A stretch of DNA of 64,000 bases from positions 2,439,523 to 2,503,522 of the forward strand of contig NZ_CP017834.1 in NCBI RefSeq assembly GCF_001907975.1. The letters run 5' to 3'. How positions within the stretch are numbered: position 1 is the stretch's first letter; each line of letters opens with the position of its first letter. Shown piece after piece: positions 58,128-64,000 of the stretch. The DNA comes from Silvanigrella aquatica. Lineage in GTDB: Bacteria > Bdellovibrionota_B > Oligoflexia > Silvanigrellales > Silvanigrellaceae. The notes beneath the pieces were generated by a model. It did no database searches and was not told the origin of the DNA. It saw only the letters and a program-made list of their open reading frames with translations. Position numbers and translations under genes: made by a program.

Positions 58128-59174
58128 ATGAAAATTTCACGCAGAGTTTTTAGAAATGTCTTTGTCTCTTTCTTGTTTACAGGTTTTTTTGCATCAATAG
58201 CAGGAGCTTCTGATAAAGAAAATGTGGTCAATCTCTATACATCACGCCATTATGGAGTTGATCATGAGCTATTCCAAAAGTTTGAAAAAGAAACAGGTAT
58301 TAAAGTTAACGAAATTCAAATTAAAGAAGCTGCTCAACTCATAGAAAGAGTAAAAAGTGAAGGTAAAAAAAGTCCTGCCGATGTTATCATCACTGTTGAC
58401 ATCGGAAATGCCTGGAAAGCGGAGCAAGCTGAGTTATATCAATCGATAAGCACTCCGACATTAAAAAATTCCGTACCTGCTAATTTAATAGGCCCCGATC
58501 AAAAATGGTACGCTCTTACCTTACGGGGACGCGCTATTGTTTATGATAAAACCAGAGTAAAAGAAAATGAAATTCAAAACTATGAAGATCTCGCCAAAGA
58601 GCAATTTAAAGGTCGCATTTTAGCAAGAACATCTAATCATGTGTATAATCAATCCCTTGTTGCCTCATTACTCAGTGCTCATGGAGCTGAGAAAACTGAA
58701 AATTGGACCAAAATTATAACTGAAAATTTAGCGCGTAAACCAGAAGGTGGCGATATCGATCAAATGAAAGCCATTGCACAAAACAAAGGTGATATTGCCA
58801 TTGTAAATACCTACTATTATGCGCGTCTATTAAAATCAGAAGATCCCGAAGATCAAAAAGTTGTAAAAAATTTAGCGATTGTATTTCCAAACCAAAAAAA
58901 CAGGGGCATGCATATTAATGCCAGTATTGGAGGCATAACAAAATATGCACCGCATAAAGAAAATGCAATTAAATTCATGGAATTTATGGTGAGTAAAAAG
59001 GCACAAGAAATACTCGCACAAATGAATAATGAATATCCTGTGAGAAACGATGTGGAATGGACTCATGTTCTTAAAAACATGGGAAAACCAAAATTTGATA
59101 CGTTAAATCTTTCTAAAATTGGTGAAAACACTCCTAAAGCCATAGTTATTTTAGACAAAGTAGGGTGGCGCTAA
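58128..59174 (+). CDS. fbpA: Ferric iron ABC transporter substrate-binding protein (FbpA/FutA-like)
   Basis: The 348-residue protein has a signal peptide (about residues 1-27, ending AGA) and the ferric-binding protein layout: VVNLYTSRHYGVDHELFQKFEKETGIKV, DVIITVDIGNAWKAEQAEL (about 85), WYALTLRGRAIVYDK and the tyrosine-containing IVNTYYYARLL (about 225) with two or three iron-binding Tyr. It captures Fe3+ in the periplasm for the permease and ATPase encoded next. GAAGGG precedes the ATG. Transcription is preceded by a near-consensus Fur box. Confidence 0.93.
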   Translation: MKISRRVFRNVFVSFLFTGFFASIAGASDKENVVNLYTSRHYGVDHELFQKFEKETGIKVNEIQIKEAAQLIERVKSEGKKSPADVIITVDIGNAWKAEQAELYQSISTPTLKNSVPANLIGPDQKWYALTLRGRAIVYDKTRVKENEIQNYEDLAKEQFKGRILARTSNHVYNQSLVASLLSAHGAEKTENWTKIITENLARKPEGGDIDQMKAIAQNKGDIAIVNTYYYARLLKSEDPEDQKVVKNLAIVFPNQKNRGMHINASIGGITKYAPHKENAIKFMEFMVSKKAQEILAQMNNEYPVRNDVEWTHVLKNMGKPKFDTLNLSKIGENTPKAIVILDKVGWR

Positions 59175-59203
59175 TTTCCTAATTATTATTTGAGGTTTTG
59201 GGT

Positions 59204-60772
59204 TTGAAGATTTTTTTAATTTTATTTCTTTCCGTATTTATCATTCCCATTGCATCTATTTTTATTTATCTTTTGTCACCAGACAGGGAAGTCTGGAGAC
59301 ATTTGTATTCTACAGTACTTGGTACATATATTAGTAATACCATTTTTTTATCAGCATCTGTTTGTTTTGTTACTTTATTATTAGGTGTGTCATTAGCATG
59401 GCTCATTTCTTATTATCAATTTCCTCTTAAAAAAATATTTGAATGGGCATTATTACTTCCTTTTTCTTTTCCTGCATATATTTTAGCTTATGTATATTAT
59501 TCTCAAAAGGATAAATTTATTGATTTAAACTCATATGCTGCTGCTATCATCATTATGAGTCTTGCCTTTTATCCCTATGTTTATTTATTTAGCAAACAAG
59601 CCTTTTCTGAAATTTCACCTTCAATTATTTATGCTTCTAAGTTATTTCATAATTCACCTTTAAAAACATTTTGGAAAATCATATTACCCCTGTCACAGCC
59701 TGCTATTTTTTCAGGAACGTTGCTTGTCTGTATGGAAGTTATGGGAGATTTTGGAACTGTGGACTTTTTTTCTATTGATACCTTAGCAACAGGTATTTAT
59801 AGAACATGGTTTGGCTTGGGAAGTATGAATGGAGCCATTCAAATCGTATTCATTCTTTTTTCATTTATAACCAGCGCTGTCTTATTAGATTTATATTTTA
59901 AAAAAAAGAAACGATTTTATCAAAATCAACTTCCTTATAAACAAAAAATAGAAAGAAAACTCACTGGTATTTATGGATATTTGGCAAGTATTTTCTGCTT
60001 TATTCCTATTACATGTGCATTTATTCTCCCGGTATTTATTCTTTTATACAATGTCTATCAATTAGGGGTGAAAGCTTTTGATAAAGAATTTTTAGAGATT
60101 TCAGTAAGATCTTTCCTGCTTTCTTTAAGTGCCTCTGTATTTTGTATTTTATTAGGATTTATCTTTGCTACTATTAAAAAATTTAAAAGAGAAAAATCCA
60201 TTAAGATTATGGCAGAAAGTATTTCTCTTGGTTATGCTATTCCAGGATCGGTTTTGGCCATCACAGTATTATACACTTTAAAAATATTTGATGATTTATT
60301 TTCTAATATATATTTTTTTATTTTTCAGAAAGAATATCCTGCGCTCATTTTAAGTGGAACTATATTCGCATTATTTTATGCCTATTCTATAAAGTTTACT
60401 TCCGTATCTTTTCACAGCATTCAATCAAGTATGACAAAAATATCCCCCTCTTTATTTTGGGCATCCCGTATTTTAGGATATTCCACAATAACTACAACAT
60501 TTAAAATATATTTTCCTATATTAAAAAATTCATTATTAATTTCATTTATTTTAATATTTGTAGATATTATTAAAGAATTACCTGCCACAATGGTACTACG
60601 ACCTTTTAATTTTGAAACCATTGCCATAAAAACTTATAATCTTGCCTCTGATGAACGCTTAAAAGAAGCTTCACCCGTTGCTTTACTGATTGTTTTTTTA
60701 GGAATTATACCCGTATATATTTTATCAAAATATAATCTCAATACCAAAAAAGAAACAAAAAATGCTGACTGA
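59204..60772 (+). CDS. fbpB: Ferric iron ABC transporter permease (fused two-domain FbpB)
   Basis: The 522-residue integral membrane protein has about 12 hydrophobic helices in two homologous halves, as in FbpB/HitB, with an EAA-like loop in each half (IIYASKLFHNSPLKTFWKIILPLSQPA and SPSLFWASRILGYSTITTTFKIYFPIL). It forms the channel for iron import. I place the start at TTG 59204 because GAGG lies eight bases before it; the upstream TTG at 59198 is too close. It follows fbpA by 29 bases. Confidence 0.9.
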   Translation: MKIFLILFLSVFIIPIASIFIYLLSPDREVWRHLYSTVLGTYISNTIFLSASVCFVTLLLGVSLAWLISYYQFPLKKIFEWALLLPFSFPAYILAYVYYSQKDKFIDLNSYAAAIIIMSLAFYPYVYLFSKQAFSEISPSIIYASKLFHNSPLKTFWKIILPLSQPAIFSGTLLVCMEVMGDFGTVDFFSIDTLATGIYRTWFGLGSMNGAIQIVFILFSFITSAVLLDLYFKKKKRFYQNQLPYKQKIERKLTGIYGYLASIFCFIPITCAFILPVFILLYNVYQLGVKAFDKEFLEISVRSFLLSLSASVFCILLGFIFATIKKFKREKSIKIMAESISLGYAIPGSVLAITVLYTLKIFDDLFSNIYFFIFQKEYPALILSGTIFALFYAYSIKFTSVSFHSIQSSMTKISPSLFWASRILGYSTITTTFKIYFPILKNSLLISFILIFVDIIKELPATMVLRPFNFETIAIKTYNLASDERLKEASPVALLIVFLGIIPVYILSKYNLNTKKETKNAD

Positions 60773-61832
60773 TAAAATTAAAGACAATAATAATATAATA
60801 TTAAATATAAAAAATATTTTTCATAAATATAATAATATAAATATTCTTAAAAATATTTCTTTTCATATTAAGAAAGGCGAAATTATTAGTATTTTAGGGT
60901 CTTCAGGTTGCGGTAAATCAACATTATTACGTGTTATTTCAGGAATTGAGCCCCTATCTAAAGGGCAAATATTTATTGAAAATGAAGAAGTTGCTGGTAA
61001 ATCTATTCACATTGCTCCCGAAAAAAGAGGAGTAGGGCTTGTTTTCCAAGATCTTGCTTTATTTCCTCACATTAAGATTCAGAAAAATATCGAATATGGG
61101 CTCTCGCATTTAAATAAATTAGAAAAAAAAGCACGTGTTTTTGAAATGCTTACCCTTGTAAAAATGGAAAGTTTTCATGACACATATCCTCACTTATTAT
61201 CCGGTGGTCAACAACAACGCGTCGCTTTAGCAAGGTCTCTCGCTCCTTTACCAAAAATCTTGTTACTTGATGAACCTTTTTCAGGTTTAGATATGAATTT
61301 AAGAAGAACTCTTTGTCTTGAAGTCAGAAATATTTTAAAGCAAAGTCAAATGACATCATTATTCGTTACCCATGATGCAACAGAAGCTCTCATGTTTTCA
61401 GATAAAATCATTATATTAAATAATGGTGAAATAGAGCAATTTGATACACCTCAAAAAATATATCATCATCCTAAAAACTCCTTTGTTGCCTCATTTTTTG
61501 GAATGATAAATAAAGTTATAGTAACAAATATTCTCGTTAAAAAATTTCCAATTCTGAATAAAAATATTTTTCAAATTCAAGATAATAAAAATTTATATCT
61601 TTACTTTCGTCCCGAAGCCATTTCTATTCAATCACAAACTGATGAAAATAATATTTGTTTTAACGCTCAAATTATTTCTATTCAATATTTTGGTTCCTAT
61701 GTCTTAGCAAAATTAATAACCGAGGAGTTTGGTAATATTATTGCTCAATTTTCATCACAAGAAGATCTTAAAATAGGAAATCGTATTTCACTAGAAATAA
61801 AGAATAATCTTTTATTTTATTTTCCAGACTAG
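60762..61832 (+). CDS. fbpC: Ferric iron ABC transporter ATPase (FbpC-like)
   Basis: The 356-residue ATPase carries Walker A GSSGCGKST at about residue 45, the Q-loop, LSGGQQQRVALARSLAPLPKILLLDEPFSGLD (about 145-176) with signature and Walker B, and the H-loop FVTHDATEAL. A C-terminal TOBE-like regulatory part follows (about 260-356, with FRPEAISIQ). It powers FbpAB-dependent iron import. Its start overlaps fbpB by 11 bases. The stop codon overlaps that of the convergent gene remnant. Confidence 0.93.
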   Translation: MLTDKIKDNNNIILNIKNIFHKYNNINILKNISFHIKKGEIISILGSSGCGKSTLLRVISGIEPLSKGQIFIENEEVAGKSIHIAPEKRGVGLVFQDLALFPHIKIQKNIEYGLSHLNKLEKKARVFEMLTLVKMESFHDTYPHLLSGGQQQRVALARSLAPLPKILLLDEPFSGLDMNLRRTLCLEVRNILKQSQMTSLFVTHDATEALMFSDKIIILNNGEIEQFDTPQKIYHHPKNSFVASFFGMINKVIVTNILVKKFPILNKNIFQIQDNKNLYLYFRPEAISIQSQTDENNICFNAQIISIQYFGSYVLAKLITEEFGNIIAQFSSQEDLKIGNRISLEIKNNLLFYFPD

Positions 61833-62119
61833 TATTTAAATACATTTAAAAATTCTTTTAAGGAAAAAATAACTGTTTGACTTAAAATCTTCATCTCTTC
61901 AGTAGATTCTTTTTTAGGACAGACAACGACGCCTGCCATTTGTAAATCAAGACCAAATTACAAATATTTACTTCCACTTTCATAATAAAGGATATTGGGA
62001 TGATTTGTATTGTTAAAAATTTGGAATATGTTTGTACCTCCCGAAATCATGGTGTAAAGTGATTCCTTTTAGTGGACAATATGCTATGAACTTAGGCGTT
62101 CATATAGAAGGGTTGTCCC

Positions 62120-62407
62120 ATGGTAAAGAAGAAATCAGTTAAAAGTCAATATTCTCTTGAGTTTAAAAACCAAGTCCTTGAAGTCTTAGAAAATAGCCCT
62201 AAAAGCATGGCTCAGATAGCTAGGGAGTTTGAGGTTTCCTACCCCACTCTGAATAGCTGGAAGCGTTCTATTGGCGAAAAGGAAAATTCAAATATAAAGA
62301 AAAACTCTGACGAATTGAAAAAGCTAAAGCGAGAATACGAGCTTTTAAAAAAGGAAAATGAAATCCTAAAAAAGGCGGCAAGCTTCTTTGCAAAGCAACT
62401 CGATTAA
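62120..62407 (+). CDS. IS3-family transposase OrfA
   Basis: The 95-residue protein is the N-terminal part of the IS3 transposase: a helix-turn-helix (QYSLEFKNQVLEVLENSP, then MAQIAREFEVSYPTLNSWKR) that binds the element ends, and a leucine-zipper-like tail (LKKLKREYELLKKENEILKKA). It probably acts alone as a regulator and as part of the OrfAB fusion. The slippery site near its end and the open overlap with OrfB are intact. Confidence 0.9.
   Translation: MVKKKSVKSQYSLEFKNQVLEVLENSPKSMAQIAREFEVSYPTLNSWKRSIGEKENSNIKKNSDELKKLKREYELLKKENEILKKAASFFAKQLD
62368..62374 (+). other. Programmed -1 frameshift site A_AAA_AAG
   Basis: The heptamer lies in the correct phase of OrfA (CTA AAA AAG). After a -1 slip the reading continues without stop (KKGGKLLCKATRLKYEFI) into OrfB, which would give the OrfAB transposase. 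This is the usual expression mode of IS3 elements. Confidence 0.82.
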
Positions 62408-62421
62408 AATACGAGTTTATA

Positions 62422-63258
62422 TTGCTAGAGAAGCTTAATTATCCTATTCTTTTACTTTGCAAAGTAATGTGCGTTTCTAAAAGTGGATTTTATAAATGGC
62501 TTGAGTGTAAAGATAAAAATCATCAATTTGAGTTTAGCCTTGAAGAAGAAATAAAAAAAATACATACTTCTTCAAGGGGTACATATGGAAGACGGCGAAT
62601 TTTATCAACACTTAAAAAGTCATTTATTAAAGTTGGAAAAAAACGAATATCCAAGATTATGAAGAAACTAAATCTGAATGGGGTCGGCAAACCTAAATTT
62701 AAAACAACAACAAAGGTTGATAGGCAAGCGATACATTTTCCGAATTTAATTTCAGGGGATTTTACTTCCTATAAGCCCAACGAACTTTGGACCAGCGATA
62801 TTACTTATATTCCAACGAAAGAGGGCTGGGTTTATTTGTGCATAATATTGGATACTTTTTCAAGAGCAATAATTGGTTGGAGCATGCAAGATAATCTAAA
62901 AAGAGAAATTGTTTTGAATTCACTAAACATGGCATACAAAAAAAGATCTCATTTTCCAAATGGAATAATTTTTCATAGTGACAAAGGATCACAATATTCA
63001 AGTAAAGAAGTTAGAAAATATTTAAAATTAAATCATTTTCATCAAAGCATGAGCAATAGCTGCTATGAGAATTCTATTACAGAAACATTTTTTTCCACTC
63101 TAAAAAAAGAATTGGTACATCGATGCAATTTTCTTACTAGAAAAGAAGCAAAATCTTCGATTATAGAATATATTGAGGTGTTTTATAATCGAATTCGTGC
63201 GCACTCTGCCCTTGATTATCTTGCACCATTAGAGTATGAAAAAAATTATGAAATTTAA
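62422..63258 (+). CDS. IS3-family transposase OrfB (DDE integrase domain)
   Basis: OrfB supplies the catalytic domain. Of 278 residues (from TTG 62422; in vivo probably reached by frameshift from OrfA), the DDE triad is visible: Asp in TSDITYIPT (about residue 120), Asp in FHSDKGSQYSS (about 182) and Glu in NSITETFFSTLKKEL (about 218). N-terminal helices with GTYGRRRI are typical. No stop or lesion is seen, so the element may still be active. Confidence 0.9.
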   Translation: MLEKLNYPILLLCKVMCVSKSGFYKWLECKDKNHQFEFSLEEEIKKIHTSSRGTYGRRRILSTLKKSFIKVGKKRISKIMKKLNLNGVGKPKFKTTTKVDRQAIHFPNLISGDFTSYKPNELWTSDITYIPTKEGWVYLCIILDTFSRAIIGWSMQDNLKREIVLNSLNMAYKKRSHFPNGIIFHSDKGSQYSSKEVRKYLKLNHFHQSMSNSCYENSITETFFSTLKKELVHRCNFLTRKEAKSSIIEYIEVFYNRIRAHSALDYLAPLEYEKNYEI

Positions 63259-63521
63259 CCGTCCACTTTTCGGGGATCACACCAGTGCCATCTATGATAA
63301 ACCATTTGTCACTCCAATTTTTATACTTAATTTTCTCTGCAAAATTATTAAAATCAAATATATCTAAAGATGCTAAAATTCACATATAAAGCATTATTTT
63401 CCTGTGGTTCAAAAAACATAAATTTTTTCCAAATATCAATACTTTCATTTTGTAATGATAAATTTAAATTATTATTATAATTCTCAAGATAATTTGTATT
63501 GAATAAACCTATTTCATCCAT

Positions 63522-63845
63522 AAAATTATACCCTTCGGCTATTTCAAATATTGGTTAGATATTATAAATATTTATAATGAAAAGATAATTATTTTTTAAA
63601 ATATAATTTACTCTCACATTACAACACTTATAATAATCTCATGTAAATTTGAGAATTTATGCTACATCAATTCTTAATACTATTGGGAAGTATTAATTTT
63701 ATTATGCAGACTCTATAAAGAAAGATTAGAATTCAAAAAATCATATGTCAAAAAATATGTTTGAGAAAGTATTACCTATTTTCGACTTGATTCTCATATT
63801 ATGTTATTTACTAATTAATTGAATAAAAAAAGGAGAATATTATAT
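63522..63845. other. AT-rich intergenic stretch without a gene
   Basis: The 324 bases between the gene remnant and the last partial gene hold short AT runs and one clear hairpin at 63674-63696. No reading frame with a ribosome site was found. The promoters of both flanking genes must lie here. Confidence 0.6.
63674..63696 (+). promoter_or_regulatory. Perfect 8-bp inverted repeat before the SRPBCC gene
   Basis: TTAATACT (63674-63681) and AGTATTAA (63689-63696) flank ATTGGGA, followed by TTTTATT. It may be an operator of the gene starting at 63846 or a weak terminator of nothing obvious; its low GC makes a terminator less likely. Confidence 0.4.
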
Positions 63846-64000
63846 ATGATTCGCAAAATATTTTTGTTAATTTTTATCCTCATTACTATATTTTTAAGTT
63901 ACGTTTCAATGCAGCCTTCAAATTTTAAAATTGTTCGTGAATTAAAAATCAATGCACCACCTGAAACAGTATTTAATTATGTAAATGATCTGCGCAAGTT
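63846..64000 (+). CDS. SRPBCC-like protein, 5' part (runs off the window)
   Basis: The first 51 residues are visible. An N-terminal membrane segment (FLLIFILITIFLSYV) is followed by IVRELKINAPPETVFNYVNDLRK, which is the start of the START/SRPBCC fold as in polyketide cyclase-type proteins, where small hydrophobic ligands are bound. AAAAGGAG precedes the ATG by a normal distance. The rest lies outside the window, so function and completeness cannot be judged. Confidence 0.75.
   Translation, partial: MIRKIFLLIFILITIFLSYVSMQPSNFKIVRELKINAPPETVFNYVNDLRK

Larger units (their letters stand above)
62050..63284 (+). mobile_element. IS3-family insertion sequence, about 1.23 kb
   Basis: The ends are partly inverted: both read TGGTG inward, followed after short differences by a GTGGAC block (AGTGGACA on the left, AAGTGGACGG on the right). 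Two overlapping-frame transposase genes fill the inside. The exact edges are uncertain by a few bases (left end could be 62053, right end 63281) and I see no clear target duplication. It interrupts a decayed minus-strand gene. Confidence 0.85.
61829..63521 (-). pseudogene. Small gene broken by a frameshift, a nonsense codon and an IS3 insertion
   Basis: On the minus strand, from ATG 63521 behind GAAGGG, the frame reads MDEIGLFNTNYLENYNNN and on to WKKFMFFEPQENNALYV. After a one-base shift near 63380 it continues LDIFDFNNFAEKIKYKNWSD up to FIIDGTG at the element. Beyond it, 62050 to 61829 reads ISGGTNIFQIFNNTNHPNIL, a stop (TAA near 61938), then FGLDLQMAGVVVCPKKEST to a TAG overlapping the fbpC stop. 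The joined product would be about 155 residues. I do not recognise the family. Three separate lesions show it is long dead. Confidence 0.75.

Noticed and set aside
62050-63284. Target-site duplication of the IS element
   Set aside because: No matching 3-4 base direct repeat is seen at the edges; the ends may have drifted.

Overview
The window is AT-rich DNA from a Gram-negative, flagellated bacterium. It carries outer-membrane efflux factors, a GT9 LPS-type glycosyltransferase, dTDP-sugar genes, FliW, PBP1A, UbiE and RNase Y. Many starts are TTG or GTG and genes are closely packed. The mix of secreted enzymes, RNase Y and low GC fits the Bdellovibrionota/Oligoflexia (Silvanigrella-like) group best. 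That placement is an inference, not read directly from a marker gene.

Layout. 1-8.4 kb: a partial tRNA-Pro, a RecD2-type helicase and a complete tripartite RND pump (permease, adaptor, TolC). 8.5-13.0 kb: a small secreted protein, an alpha/beta hydrolase, an LCMT-type methyltransferase, a PaaK-like adenylate-forming enzyme and MsrA. 13.1-17.8 kb: a leucine operon leuA-leuC-leuD-leuB, preceded by an unlisted 34-codon leader peptide ending in six consecutive leucine codons plus Ala. LeuA itself lacks the C-terminal feedback domain. 17.9-20.5 kb: a DUF1254 protein, fliW, a decayed outer-membrane protein gene and a small coiled-coil protein. 20.6-29.5 kb: an MdtABC/MuxABC-type pump with two RND permeases and its own lipoprotein outer-membrane factor. 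29.6-34.8 kb: a secreted trypsin-like protease, a secreted adenosine deaminase-like enzyme, azlCD and an unusual methyltransferase.

34.9-42 kb: an adenylate-kinase-like gene with dapA, a CAT-anticodon tRNA, nitronate monooxygenase, glutathione peroxidase, tRNA-Val read into ubiE, and rfbA-rfbB. 42-47.5 kb: groES-groEL with a strong terminator, a purine permease, and an Xre/RES toxin-antitoxin pair under two GTATG-N4-CATAC palindromes. 47.6-55.8 kb: glycosyltransferase, fructose-bisphosphate aldolase, Nudix hydrolase, RNase Y with a degenerate KH loop, SuhB and PBP1A. 56-61.8 kb: a histidine-rich TPR protein convergent with a CDF zinc-type exporter, then a ferric iron ABC importer under a Fur-box promoter. 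61.8-64 kb: an IS3-family element (with an in-phase A_AAA_AAG frameshift site) inserted in an already decaying small gene, and the 5' end of an SRPBCC-type protein.

The most notable points are the leucine leader peptide coupled to a LeuA without its regulatory domain, the tandem-repeat histidine-rich protein beside a metal exporter, the RNase Y without a GxxG loop, and two gene remnants not visible as open frames. I found no CRISPR array, prophage or large mobile island.
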